Below, one piece after another: positions 7,375 to 16,289 of a DNA stretch of 29,500 nucleotides. Every line of letters starts with the position of its first letter. Position 1 is the first letter of the stretch. The position numbers were made by a program, and so were the translations under genes. Source of the stretch: an uncultured Planctomycetaceae bacterium (GTDB lineage: Bacteria > Planctomycetota > Planctomycetia > Planctomycetales > Planctomycetaceae); NCBI GenBank assembly GCA_903921605.1, contig CAIXQV010000113.1, forward strand, positions 1 to 29,500, written 5' to 3'. The notes beneath the pieces were generated by a model. That model was not told the origin of the DNA. It saw nothing but the letters and a program-made list of their open reading frames with translations, and did no database searches.

Positions 7375-10131
7375 ATGGATTCTCCCCCACCATCGTCTGA
7401 AGAAATTGCGCTGCGTTACCTGGAAGAACTTCCATGGCCGCCATACCCGTTTCAGGAACAGGCGATCCTGACGTGGTTTGATTCGGAAGACGGCATTCTG
7501 GTCTGTGCGCCGACAGGGACGGGAAAGACTGTCATCGCCGAAACTGCTCTGTACGAAGCCCTGATGACCGGTCGACGAGCGTACTACACGACTCCTTTAA
7601 TCGCATTGACCGAGCAAAAATTTCGCGAACTTCAGGAGTCGGCTGTTCGCTGGGGCTTTTCCGCGACCGATGTTGGACTGGTAACGGGCAATCGCCGCGA
7701 AAACTCCGACGCCAGAATTCTGGTTGTCGTCGCCGAGATTCTACTGAACCGCCTCCTTTCGCCGGAGGAGATTTCTTTCGACGATGTCTCGGCCGTGGTG
7801 ATGGATGAATTCCACAGCTTCAATGATCCGGAACGAGGCATCGTGTGGGAGTTGTCACTTGGACTTCTCCCGAAACACTGTCGACTGCTGCTGATCAGTG
7901 CGACCGTGGGCAATGCAACAGATTTTGTCGTCTGGCTGGCCCGCCAACATGGCCGTCGCCTGCGACTGCTGCAGAGTGACGAACGCCGCGTGCCACTCGA
8001 TTTTCGCTGGGTGACGGACGAGATGCTGCCCGATCAACTGGAGATCATGGCGGACGGCGATGAGGAGACTCGGTACACGCCGGCGCTGGTGTTCTGCTTT
8101 AATCGCAACGAATGCTGGAGCGTCGCCGAACAATTAAAAGGCAAACGCCTGCTCGCTGATGGTCAACAGAAGCAACTGCTCGCCGAGATTGAACAAGTCG
8201 ACTGGTCCATCGGCGCGGGAGGAAAGCTGAAGCAGTTTATCATTCGAGGCGTGGGCATTCACCATGCAGGACTTTTGCCGAAGTACCGTCGAGTTGTCGA
8301 GCGACTGTTTCAGAAGAAGCTGCTCAGCATCTGCGTCTGCACGGAAACTCTGGCAGCCGGGATCAATCTCCCCGCGCGATCAGTCGTGATGACTTCGCTG
8401 CTGAAGGGACCTCCCGGAGCGATGAAGCTGATCGACGCCAGCTCGGCTCATCAGATGTTTGGACGTGCTGGTCGCCCGCAGTTTGATACTCGCGGTTATG
8501 TTGTCGCCGTGGCTCATGAAGACGATGTTCGGCTATTTCGCTGGCAGCAGAAATACGATGAAATCCCCGAAGATACCAAGGACCCCAATCTGATCCGCGC
8601 GAAGAAGAACCTGAAGAAAAAGATGCCGCGCCGGCGTGAGGGATTTCAGTACTGGACCGAGCGACAATTTCAAACGCTCAAAGAAGCCCCGCCGGCCAAA
8701 CTGGCCAGTCGTGGCCGAATGCCGTGGAGACTGCTGGCGTTCTTTATTCGTAAGTCCGGAACCGTCATGGGGCTGCAGGAAGCAGTACGACGACGCTTGC
8801 TGGATTCCGGCGAGAAAGACGATGCCGAAAAGCATCTGGTCCGCATGTTGATGACTCTGGAAGCCGGCGGTTTTATCACCCTGGATCCACCGCCACCGAA
8901 GCCGTCTGTTGCTCCGGGTGCTGCGGCAAAAATTGAAGGTCCGGTCTTTCATTCAATGAAGGCCGGGGACGTGATTTCGCAGATCATTCCCGCCATGACC
9001 GCGACCGCCAATCTACAACAAAGCCGCTGGGTCTCGACTCATCTCGCCCCGATGACGGAAGCGGAGATGGCCGCCGAGTTGTCAGAGATTTCGGAGACCG
9101 CGAACGATACTCCCCCAGAAGATCCTGCTGAATTCGGTGACGGGGTGGATGAAGCGACGGCTACGCAGGAGGATTCGGCCGCGACTGCAGCAACTCGTCC
9201 TGCTTCGGACACCGTAGATGCAGATGCAGCGACAGCGGGCGATGTGATACCTCAGCAACCCGCTGCTGAAGAGGTGGCTGCTCCGGAAGTCGCGGCCCTG
9301 ACAACAGAAACGCCAGGCTCGTTCGGTCTGTTGGGCCAGTTGCTTCAGCAGGCTCGCACCGGCGCCCCAAAGGACAGCGTGACCTCAAAGAAAGACAAGA
9401 AGGGACCGAAGTCTTCCAAACAGTCGGATTTGCCCGATTTCGACTATTCACCGCGACTGGCCATTGCCACCGAGCAAATGGATCTGCTCTTTACGTTCCG
9501 TAGCATCAATTCGCTTTACGGAGTGTTTCTCGCGGAGCACATGCATAAGGCAAACTACGAAGAACGTCTCCAGCTTCTGGAAAGCGTGCTGGATCTGGCT
9601 TCGTCGGTTTCGGGCGCCGTCCGAGTTCCCTCATCGGAACAAATGCCGGATGGGCCGTTGTCGACTGAGTTTCTGAATCCTTTGCTTCTATCTCGCGGAT
9701 TGGTGACTCAGCAGGAGTTGACGGGGTATTTCGACGAGGTGACTCGGCGGAAAGTTTACCCGATGGCTCTGGGTGATCGCATGCGACTGTTGTTCCGTTG
9801 CGATTTCCCAAGTGTGTCGGACGTCTATGTTCGCAGCGTCTGGTGTGTTGGCGATCTGTTGCGATTCGGGGGAAACTTCGATCGTTTCGTGAAAGCTCGC
9901 GATCTGACCAAGCAGGAGGGCATTCTGTTCCGGCATTGCCTGCGGATGATCCTGCTGTGCGGCGAATTCGCATTACTGGAACCACCCGGACTGGATCCCG
10001 TGGAATGGCGTCGCGACATGACCGAGCTGGCCGCGATCCTGACAGACTCCTGCCGCGCAGTCGATCCCGGCAGCACCGATGAGGTCATCACAACCTTGCG
10101 TGCGCAGGCCGAAGGACAGGATTTATTGTAA
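7375..10131 (+). CDS. Ski2-like DExH-box RNA helicase
   Basis: 918 residues with superfamily 2 helicase motifs in order: motif I APTGTGKT (45-52), Ia TTPLIALTEQKF, motif II DEFH (144-147), motif III SAT (175-177), motif IV region ALVFCFNRNE, motif V CTETLAAGINLP and motif VI QMFGRAGRPQ (GRAGR at 363-367). The DEFH box and the GIHHAGLLPKYR segment match the Ski2/Mtr4 group, so ATP-driven RNA unwinding for decay or processing is inferred. After the core, residues about 590-700 are an Ala/Glu/Asp/Thr-rich low-complexity insert, then a Lys/Ser-rich stretch. A helical C-terminal part (about 700-918) has no catalytic motif I recognise. The start is the ATG at 7375, with only a weak ribosome site. 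It lies 191 bases after the FHA gene, so co-transcription is possible but not shown. Confidence 0.9.
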   Translation: MDSPPPSSEEIALRYLEELPWPPYPFQEQAILTWFDSEDGILVCAPTGTGKTVIAETALYEALMTGRRAYYTTPLIALTEQKFRELQESAVRWGFSATDVGLVTGNRRENSDARILVVVAEILLNRLLSPEEISFDDVSAVVMDEFHSFNDPERGIVWELSLGLLPKHCRLLLISATVGNATDFVVWLARQHGRRLRLLQSDERRVPLDFRWVTDEMLPDQLEIMADGDEETRYTPALVFCFNRNECWSVAEQLKGKRLLADGQQKQLLAEIEQVDWSIGAGGKLKQFIIRGVGIHHAGLLPKYRRVVERLFQKKLLSICVCTETLAAGINLPARSVVMTSLLKGPPGAMKLIDASSAHQMFGRAGRPQFDTRGYVVAVAHEDDVRLFRWQQKYDEIPEDTKDPNLIRAKKNLKKKMPRRREGFQYWTERQFQTLKEAPPAKLASRGRMPWRLLAFFIRKSGTVMGLQEAVRRRLLDSGEKDDAEKHLVRMLMTLEAGGFITLDPPPPKPSVAPGAAAKIEGPVFHSMKAGDVISQIIPAMTATANLQQSRWVSTHLAPMTEAEMAAELSEISETANDTPPEDPAEFGDGVDEATATQEDSAATAATRPASDTVDADAATAGDVIPQQPAAEEVAAPEVAALTTETPGSFGLLGQLLQQARTGAPKDSVTSKKDKKGPKSSKQSDLPDFDYSPRLAIATEQMDLLFTFRSINSLYGVFLAEHMHKANYEERLQLLESVLDLASSVSGAVRVPSSEQMPDGPLSTEFLNPLLLSRGLVTQQELTGYFDEVTRRKVYPMALGDRMRLLFRCDFPSVSDVYVRSVWCVGDLLRFGGNFDRFVKARDLTKQEGILFRHCLRMILLCGEFALLEPPGLDPVEWRRDMTELAAILTDSCRAVDPGSTDEVITTLRAQAEGQDLL

Positions 10132-10311
10132 ACTACCGATGGCAACGCTGAAGACACGCAGGAGTTGATAGTGCTCGACTGTCAGCAAACCTCAGAAAAC
10201 CGAACCGCTATTGACCGCGAGGATTCGCATTTGCCGAGGGTTCGATTCTGAGGACGCAGTTCCGTCGATGCACTTCCGTCGCCTTGGCGGGAGTTACCTT
10301 CCGTTCTCGCA

Positions 10312-11355
10312 TCACCCCTGCGCTGTGGTGCGATTTCGTCGGCGGCGAGAAGAGGCGGCTTGTAGAGTTGCTCGTAGTCCAATCTCCACTCGGAAGCGTT
10401 TGCGGAAGTTTTTCACAAGATCCAGCCAGGTCTCCTCACTGCACTGCAGACGTTCCAGCATAGGATCAAGCCCTATCGGTATTGAGCCGCGTTTGTCAGT
10501 TCTCAATTGACGGCCAGTCCAGTCCAGCAACTGCAAATACTGGTCCAGCGTCATCGCAAGGCAACCCTTGTTTGAAGCTCGACGCGAACTGGTCTTCTCT
10601 CGCACTTTCTTCCGAGGCGGATGAAGAGGCACCGGAGCCAGCCAACCGGCTTTCTCCCCATGCTCTGTGCGAACGTCCTGAGCATCCGCCGAGGACACGT
10701 CGCCTGCCGACTGACGATCGGCCACTCGCTCTTTCACACTCGTGAAATCGCTGGCTTCCGGAGTCTTCGCGATACCGGCTCGAATCGGATTCAGATCCAC
10801 ATACACCATGCAGGCCGCGATCGCCGACTCATCCAGCAGCGGCTGAGCCTTGAAACGCCCCTCCCAGAAATGGCCGGTCACTTTTTCTTCCTTGTTCCCC
10901 AATCGAGCGATCGGTTCCGCAAGGCACTTCATGAACCACGACACACTCGAAAGCCGCTTCCGCTTCTCCTTCAAGCCGGAGGCATCGTTGCGGATGTGAT
11001 TTAGTTCGAATTCTGTGGGTTCTTCAGGCGATTTATCCTGCCGCCTTCGTTGCGGAAACAGGTTCCACCACCGCAGAGCGACCTCGTCAGAGGACCACTT
11101 CCTCACGAGATCCGGCCGGGTTCGAGCCACCACATGCAGGTGGTTACTCATTACTGCAAAGCTCAGAACATCGACTGCAAAAATCCCCGCGAGCACTTCC
11201 AGCCGATCACGAATCCACTGCTTGCGATGCGAGTAATCTCGACCTGTTTCTTCATCTCTCCCGCACAGATAAGTCCTCCGCACGCAGCGATTCACCAGAT
11301 GAAACACCTGAATCTCGTCATCCGCAAAGATCTCCACTCGATTCACTCGTGGCAC
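10312..11355 (-). CDS. IS200-like HUH (RAYT-type) transposase
   Basis: A Y1-type HUH nuclease of the TnpA-REP/RAYT group. From a GTG at 11355 the chain is 347 residues. The HUH metal-binding motif is His72-Leu-His74 in AVMSNHLHVV. A downstream helix with GHFWEGRFKAQPLLDE (about 161-176) and MVYVDLNPIRAGI carries the likely catalytic tyrosine (Tyr185). Such enzymes nick single-stranded DNA at hairpins and are usually single genes without flanking insertion-sequence ends. None were seen here. A longer reading from TTG at 11379 is possible, but GGAG (11367-11364) sits eight bases before the GTG. The Lys/Arg-rich C-terminal third is the least conserved part. It is inserted between a helicase and a transporter, both on the other strand. 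No break is seen, so it may be active. Confidence 0.88.
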   Translation of the reverse strand: MPRVNRVEIFADDEIQVFHLVNRCVRRTYLCGRDEETGRDYSHRKQWIRDRLEVLAGIFAVDVLSFAVMSNHLHVVARTRPDLVRKWSSDEVALRWWNLFPQRRRQDKSPEEPTEFELNHIRNDASGLKEKRKRLSSVSWFMKCLAEPIARLGNKEEKVTGHFWEGRFKAQPLLDESAIAACMVYVDLNPIRAGIAKTPEASDFTSVKERVADRQSAGDVSSADAQDVRTEHGEKAGWLAPVPLHPPRKKVREKTSSRRASNKGCLAMTLDQYLQLLDWTGRQLRTDKRGSIPIGLDPMLERLQCSEETWLDLVKNFRKRFRVEIGLRATLQAASSRRRRNRTTAQG

Positions 11356-11363
11356 AACCGTCG

Positions 11364-11367
11364 CTCC
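11364..11367 (-). promoter_or_regulatory. Shine-Dalgarno for the transposase
   Basis: GGAG on the minus strand lies eight bases before the GTG at 11355. This is the best ribosome site near the N-terminus and supports that start over the TTG at 11379. Confidence 0.5.
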
Positions 11368-11551
11368 GTTCAAACGCAAGAACCCGCAGCAAAGACTCAG
11401 ATCTTCGCAGCATAACCAATCCCCCCTCTCCTCTCAAGTGCATGGCACCGATTTCTTCTTTCCGAGGGGGCGGATGGAACTTCCGCTGGCGAAGGGGGAA
11501 ATGGGTTGCTAGAGTCCTCGCGATTCTTGACCTTCATTGCAGGGATGCCTC

Positions 11552-12952
11552 ATGAGTTCTTCCGGCCCAATGTCCGATGCAACTGCTGTTGTTCGATCGG
11601 ATTCTCCCAGATCCATGCTGTCCGTGGCGTTCTGGAGTTTTCTGCTCACCCAGTTTCTCGGGGCTTTCAACGACAACTACTTTAAGCAGATGGTTCTGCT
11701 GACGTGCGTAAATCAGGTCGCCAAGGCCAAGGGCGAAAGTGCTCCAGATCGCCAACCGCTGGCACTGGCGGCGTTTGCGATCCCGTTCATCTTATTGTCG
11801 GGTCTCGGTGGTTTTCTGTCCGATCGATGTGCCAAGCAGCGCGTCATCGTCGGCTGCAAGATCGCGGAAGTGGGCATCATGGGCGTCGGGCTGATGGTAC
11901 TGCTGATCGACGGGCTGTCTGCGGACGCACAGTTGTTGAGCCTGATCGGAGTACTTCTGTTGATGGGGGCTCATAGTGCGATTTTTGCCCCGTCGAAGTA
12001 TGGTGTGTTGCCGGAACTTTTTCGCGAAGAACAACTATTGCCCGTCAATGGTGCAGTGCAGATGACGACGTTTCTGGCGATCATCTTCGGGACAGCCGGA
12101 GCCGGGATTGCTCTGGATCAGATTCAGAGATCCATGTGGATTGGCAGTCTGATCGCGATTGGGATTGCCTTCGTGGGTACGGCGGCTTCGCTGTTCATTC
12201 CTCGCACTCCGATCGCCCAGCCGAATCTGACGTTGAAAATGGAAGACCTGTTCCTGCCGCGTGAGATCGCTCAGTTGATTCGCCGTGACCGAGGGCTGCT
12301 GCTGGCAATCCTGATTGCCGCGATTTTCTGGTTTCTGGGCGGGGTGACTCAGATGTCCGTTAATACTCTGGGAAAAGCCACCTTGAAACTCAGCGATACT
12401 CGAACCAGCCTGATGGTAGCCGGGATTGGCCTTGGAATCATGGCAGGCTGTATTATCGCCGGGTTCCTTGGAAAAGGGCAGAGCGGCCGGCGATGGGTGC
12501 TGATTGGTTCATGGTTGCTGCTGATTTCGCTCTCGCTCATTGCGTTTCTGGGCAGCGGGCTCGCCGGGACTGCAGTCAATGCCGAGGCTAAGGATCAGGC
12601 GATTCTTGTCAGCCTGCTGTCGGCCGACATGCTGGAGTGGAGTCTTCGTTTCAGCATGGTATTTCTGGGCGTTTCCGCCGGAATGTTCGTCGTTCCAGTA
12701 CAGGTGTTTTTGCAGCAGGCGCCGCCGCCGGAGTTTAAGGGGCGATTATTGGGCGTGCAGAATTTAGTCACCTGGATCGGGATTTTGCTGTCGGCCGCGT
12801 TTGTCGGTGTTGCCGGGATGGTACTGCGAGGAATCGCTGGCCCGAACGGGGATGCTCGCCATCAATGGGCCGTGTTTGCGTCTTTAGCGTTGTTGATGGT
12901 TCCGGTTTGTATCTTTTATCGATTGCCGGAGGCTCGCCGGAGAGAACTCTGA
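11552..12952 (+). CDS. MFS transporter, lysophospholipid transporter (LplT)-like
   Basis: 466 residues with about 12 hydrophobic helices, an inner-membrane MFS protein. The first helix carries FLGAFNDNYFKQ and the fourth region GAHSAIFAPSKYGVLPEL. Both are hallmarks of the LplT/Aas-type group that flips lysophospholipids inward for re-acylation. A SDRCAKQ loop after helix 2 is the usual MFS inter-helix motif. The ATG at 11552 is chosen because AGGG (11541-11544) lies seven bases upstream; a TTG at 11537 would give 471 residues. No acyltransferase domain is fused or adjacent, unlike many Aas-type proteins, so the substrate is inferred from similarity only. The gene starts about 200 bases from the divergently read transposase. 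Confidence 0.85.
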   Translation: MSSSGPMSDATAVVRSDSPRSMLSVAFWSFLLTQFLGAFNDNYFKQMVLLTCVNQVAKAKGESAPDRQPLALAAFAIPFILLSGLGGFLSDRCAKQRVIVGCKIAEVGIMGVGLMVLLIDGLSADAQLLSLIGVLLLMGAHSAIFAPSKYGVLPELFREEQLLPVNGAVQMTTFLAIIFGTAGAGIALDQIQRSMWIGSLIAIGIAFVGTAASLFIPRTPIAQPNLTLKMEDLFLPREIAQLIRRDRGLLLAILIAAIFWFLGGVTQMSVNTLGKATLKLSDTRTSLMVAGIGLGIMAGCIIAGFLGKGQSGRRWVLIGSWLLLISLSLIAFLGSGLAGTAVNAEAKDQAILVSLLSADMLEWSLRFSMVFLGVSAGMFVVPVQVFLQQAPPPEFKGRLLGVQNLVTWIGILLSAAFVGVAGMVLRGIAGPNGDARHQWAVFASLALLMVPVCIFYRLPEARRREL

Positions 12953-13151
12953 ATTTTCCGAAAGCCAGTCATTTCCGGCAGATTCCGAAGTCGAATGATT
13001 CGGTGGGGTTGAAGTCCCGCCAGCGTTTGCTGTAGTACGCGCACAAGCGCGGGATGCGCGATGACAGCCCGGCTGAACTCTGGATCGCCAATGCGGCAAC
13101 CAGTTGGGAACTTACTGTCAAAAAGCAGATACAGGATTTCGGATCATCCTC

Positions 13152-14429
13152 ATGCAGCGTATTTTTATTTCGGGGATCGGTGTTGTCAGTTGCCTTGGTA
13201 ACGACCGACGAACGTTCTGGAACAATATCATCAACAGCCAGTGCGGCATTGACCGCCTGGTGTTGCACGACACCACGGATCTGGAAGTCAACATTGGTGG
13301 CGAAGTTCGCGACCTGAATGAAGCTCGCATCAACGTTAACGATCTGGTTTCGACTCGCAAAATGGATCGAGCCAGTCAGTTCGCGGTCCATGCGGCTCAT
13401 GAAGCCCTGGAAGATGCGGGGCTGCCGACAAAAGATATCGGCGAAAACGCTGCCGTGATCATTGGCGCTGGCCTGGCGGGTCTGGAGACGTATGAGTTCC
13501 AGATGGAACGCATGTTGACCAAGGGACCGTCGCGAGTCAGCCCGTTCACAATTCCGATGCTGATGCCCAATGCTCCTCCGGGAAATATCAGCCTGGCCTT
13601 CGGGGCTCGCGGAACCTGCTACACAACCAGTAGCGCGTGTTCGTCTTCGGGCCACTCGATGATTGACGCGATGGAATATCTTCGTCGCGGTGATGCCGAT
13701 TTTGTCATCACCGGCGGAACCGAAGCATCGTTGACTCGGCTGGGAATCTCTTCGTTCGTCAACATGAAGGCGATGAACAAGACGATGAATGATCGCCCAA
13801 AGGAATCGATGCGTCCGTTCGATGCGGATCGCGGCGGATTCATCATGGCGGAAGGTGCGTCCGTTTTGATTTTCGAAACGGAAGAGCATTTGCGGAAGCG
13901 TGGCGGCAAGGCGTGGGCGGAAGTTCTGTCAGGTCGTTCAACCAGCGATTCGTATCATCTGGTGCAGCCTGATCCGGAAGGACGTCAGGCAGTGAAGGCC
14001 ATTAAGGCGGCTCTACAAAAGGCCGGCCTGGAAGCTGCGGACATTGCCGATAACACGTATGTGAATGCTCACGGCACCAGCACAATTTTCAACGATTCGA
14101 TGGAAACGGTCGCGCTAAAGTCAGTGTTTGGCGAGGATGCCTACAAACTGCATATCAGCTCAACCAAGGGCATGCTCGGTCACATGATCGGAGCGGCCTG
14201 CGCGATCGAAATGTCGGCCTGCGTGCTGGCGATGAACTCAGGCATTCTGCCTCCGACGATCAACTACACGACTCCGGATCCAGCGTGCGATCTGAATTAC
14301 ATCCCGAACAAGGCGATCAAGAAGCAGGTCAAGTACTGCATCAATAACAGCTTCGGCTTTGGCGGTCACAACGTCTCACTGGTGGTTGCACGAGTGGATG
14401 ATGAGACGTTAAAGAGGACGGATTTTTAA
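13152..14429 (+). CDS. fabF: beta-ketoacyl-ACP synthase II-type enzyme
   Basis: Elongates acyl-ACP by condensation with malonyl-ACP. The 425-residue thiolase-fold chain has the KAS I/II residues in their normal places: nucleophile Cys163 in SSACSSSG, His307 in NAHGTST, Lys339 in STKGMLGH and His344 in the same motif. The C-terminal NNSFGFGGHN is also canonical. The ATG at 13152 gives the family-typical N-terminus MQRIFISGIGVVS; an upstream in-frame ATG at 13104 would add 16 unrelated residues. A weak GGA lies nine bases upstream. No acyl carrier protein or reductase gene is adjacent, so a specialised ketosynthase rather than the housekeeping enzyme is possible. The stop is followed by a repeat-rich gap with a hairpin terminator candidate. 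Confidence 0.93.
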   Translation: MQRIFISGIGVVSCLGNDRRTFWNNIINSQCGIDRLVLHDTTDLEVNIGGEVRDLNEARINVNDLVSTRKMDRASQFAVHAAHEALEDAGLPTKDIGENAAVIIGAGLAGLETYEFQMERMLTKGPSRVSPFTIPMLMPNAPPGNISLAFGARGTCYTTSSACSSSGHSMIDAMEYLRRGDADFVITGGTEASLTRLGISSFVNMKAMNKTMNDRPKESMRPFDADRGGFIMAEGASVLIFETEEHLRKRGGKAWAEVLSGRSTSDSYHLVQPDPEGRQAVKAIKAALQKAGLEAADIADNTYVNAHGTSTIFNDSMETVALKSVFGEDAYKLHISSTKGMLGHMIGAACAIEMSACVLAMNSGILPPTINYTTPDPACDLNYIPNKAIKKQVKYCINNSFGFGGHNVSLVVARVDDETLKRTDF

Positions 14430-14462
14430 GGCGGCAGACGGCAGCAAAGACTTGACATTACG

Positions 14463-14518
14463 GTAGGATGGGCATTCCTGCCCGTCGTTGGAATGTCGCA
14501 CAAGAATGTCCAACCTAC
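14463..14518. repeat. REP-like imperfect palindrome, family A, full copy
   Basis: The left arm GTAGGATGGGCATTCCT (14463-14479) is nearly the reverse complement of the right arm AAGAATGTCCAACCTAC (14502-14518), so the element folds into a long hairpin. The stretch 14467-14502 matches 16425-16460 at 33 of 36 positions. The element may be a substrate of a RAYT-type transposase such as the one at 10312-11355; this is an inference. Confidence 0.7.
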
Positions 14519-14766
14519 GCTTTAGGTCTGACGGAGCGACGGGGGTGGTCTCGGAAGCCGCGAAGGCTTTCGGCACGAGGAGTTTTTGCTTCCCAAGGCG
14601 TAACGCTGGTCGCGCATTCGGCCGCAAAGAGTGATCATCCACGGAGGGCTGACACCCTGCCGCTCCCCAAAGTTGTGCTGCGACTGCATTTTGCACGGTG
14701 CCGCGTGACGATTCGCACATGACGCGGATTGAACGCAGATTGCCGCCTCTGGTCGCCAAACCCGAG

Positions 14767-14791
14767 AAACAGGATAGATGTATCCTGTTTT
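14767..14791 (+). terminator. 10-bp perfect hairpin with T-run
   Basis: AAACAGGATA (14767-14776) and TATCCTGTTT (14781-14790) form a perfect stem with a GATG loop; T continues to 14791. AAA precedes it, so it could act on either strand. It lies about 340 bases after fabF and 165 before the next gene and probably separates the two transcripts. Confidence 0.5.
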
Positions 14792-14956
14792 CAGTCGACT
14801 GTCAGGCTTTCGTATCCGAACCTTTCACAGAGTGCATAACTCGAGCGGTCTATTTGCCAGAATCTTTGGCCCGAATATCCGCTCGGTATGTGGTATGCAT
14901 GGCGAGCAATAGCTTGCTGCTCCTGCTGAACTCGCGGAAAGGGGACACGTTCTGCC

Positions 14957-16270
14957 ATGTTGCGATCATTACTTGTTCTGACGATGCTGTTGGTTGCTCT
15001 ACCTTGCTTCGGGCAACTGGATCATGAACAGGAACCGATCAACTACAGCGACGAAAAACCCACCGACCCCGTCGCTCGCCTGGCCGCGCGGCTTGAGGCG
15101 GGGGAGATCAAGCTGGATTGGGAACCAAAGCACGGATATCTCACTTCACTGATGCGGCATCTGGATGTACCGGCTTCGAGCCAGACGCTGGTGTTTTCAA
15201 AAACCAGTTTGCAGATCAGTCGCATTACGCCGCGGACACCTCGAGCCATCTACTTCAACGATGACGTTTACCTCGGCTGGGTGCAGCGGGGTGACGTTGT
15301 AGAAATCTCGGCCGCGGATCCGCAACTTGGCGGCACGTTTTATACGCTCACGCAGCACCACGATGAACCGGCCCTCATTCAGCGCGAAAACGCGCGGTGC
15401 CTGCAGTGTCATGGGTCGACGCATACTCGGCGAGTCCCCGGGCATATCGTGAGATCTGTGTTTTCCGATCCGGGCGGCCAGCCAATTTATCGACTGGGAA
15501 CTCATTTGACTGACGACACAAGTCCCTTCGCGGAGCGGTGGGGAGGCTGGTATGTCACGGGAACTCACGGCAAACAGCGTCACATGGGAAACTGTGTAAT
15601 TGCCGATGAAAACGTTTCCGAGAAGTTGGACGTGGAAGCCGGCGCCAACCTTACTGATCTGTCGGGGCACTTCAACGTCAAACCCTATTTGACAGCTCAC
15701 AGCGACATTGTCGCTTTGATGGTTCTGGAGCATCAGGCCATGATGCACAACGTGCTCACCGCCGCCAATCATTCGGGGCGAATTACGGCTCGCGATGCGA
15801 TCATCATGAACAAAGCGCTGGAGCGACCGGAAGATTTTGAATCCGAATCGACAGCTCGCCGCTACGCATCAGCCGCCGAGAGTGTCGTCAAGGCGCTGCT
15901 GTTTTGTGAATCGCCTCCATTGACAGACGTCGTGAAAGGTTCGTCCACATTTCAGGAAGAATTCTCTGCGCGAGGTCCGCTGGATTCGAAAGGCCGCAGC
16001 CTGCGTCAGATTGACCTTGAGACGCGGGTGTTCAAATACCCCTGCAGTTTCCTGATCACCTCAGACTCATTTCAGCAACTTCCGGTCGGCGTGAAGACTC
16101 GCGTTTGGCAGAGGCTGGATGAGATTCTGTCAGGCAAAGACACTTCAGCGAAGTTTGCGCATTTGTCCGCGGAAGACCGCCGGGCAGTTCGAGAAATCCT
16201 GACTGATGTCTGCCCGGAAGCACTATTCCGAACGACGGCGGCAGTGAAACAATCGTCTGAAGCCAGATAG
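14957..16270 (+). CDS. exported single-CxxCH protein of unknown function
   Basis: 437 residues. Residues 1-20 (MLRSLLVLTMLLVALPCFGQ) are a Sec signal peptide; the cysteine follows proline, which is a poor lipobox. One heme-c motif, CLQCH, occupies 148-152 and is followed by GSTHTRRVPGH. Other histidines that could ligate heme are H134-H135 and those in GNCVIADE-flanking and LEHQAMMHN segments. The sequence after the CxxCH (HIVRSVFSDPGGQPIYRLGTHL) resembles the sensor-like part of periplasmic heme proteins, but I cannot name a family. Known planctomycete and verrucomicrobial genomes hold similar unnamed proteins. Periplasmic electron transfer or redox sensing is inferred. The ATG at 14957 follows a purine-rich AAGGGGA at a rather long spacing. 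A large inverted repeat starts 20 bases after the stop codon. Confidence 0.75.
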   Translation: MLRSLLVLTMLLVALPCFGQLDHEQEPINYSDEKPTDPVARLAARLEAGEIKLDWEPKHGYLTSLMRHLDVPASSQTLVFSKTSLQISRITPRTPRAIYFNDDVYLGWVQRGDVVEISAADPQLGGTFYTLTQHHDEPALIQRENARCLQCHGSTHTRRVPGHIVRSVFSDPGGQPIYRLGTHLTDDTSPFAERWGGWYVTGTHGKQRHMGNCVIADENVSEKLDVEAGANLTDLSGHFNVKPYLTAHSDIVALMVLEHQAMMHNVLTAANHSGRITARDAIIMNKALERPEDFESESTARRYASAAESVVKALLFCESPPLTDVVKGSSTFQEEFSARGPLDSKGRSLRQIDLETRVFKYPCSFLITSDSFQQLPVGVKTRVWQRLDEILSGKDTSAKFAHLSAEDRRAVREILTDVCPEALFRTTAAVKQSSEAR

Positions 16271-16289
16271 CCGGGGCCAAAGGTTTTCA

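Larger units (their letters stand above)
14430..14956. other. 527-bp intergenic region built largely of palindromic repeats
   Basis: No gene is supported; the short frames here are translations of repeats. It contains the REP-like element at 14463-14518, an AAGCC/GGCTT hairpin (about 14555-14569), a hairpin CGG-AGGG/CCCT-CCG (14642-14662) and the terminator-like hairpin at 14767-14790. GGAAAGGGGA near 14937-14946 may be the ribosome site of the next gene. Confidence 0.6.

Noticed and set aside
13054..13140. Short peptide similar in feel to a PIN-domain toxin (ATSWELTVKK)
   Set aside because: Only about ten residues resemble the motif; no acidic catalytic residues and no antitoxin. Probably coincidence.
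12969..13889. 306-residue minus-strand frame overlapping fabF
   Set aside because: Mostly the reverse complement of fabF, which has all its catalytic residues; no family recognised.
14409..14759. 116-residue minus-strand frame and 84-residue plus-strand frame in the repeat region
   Set aside because: Both are translations of palindromic repeats.
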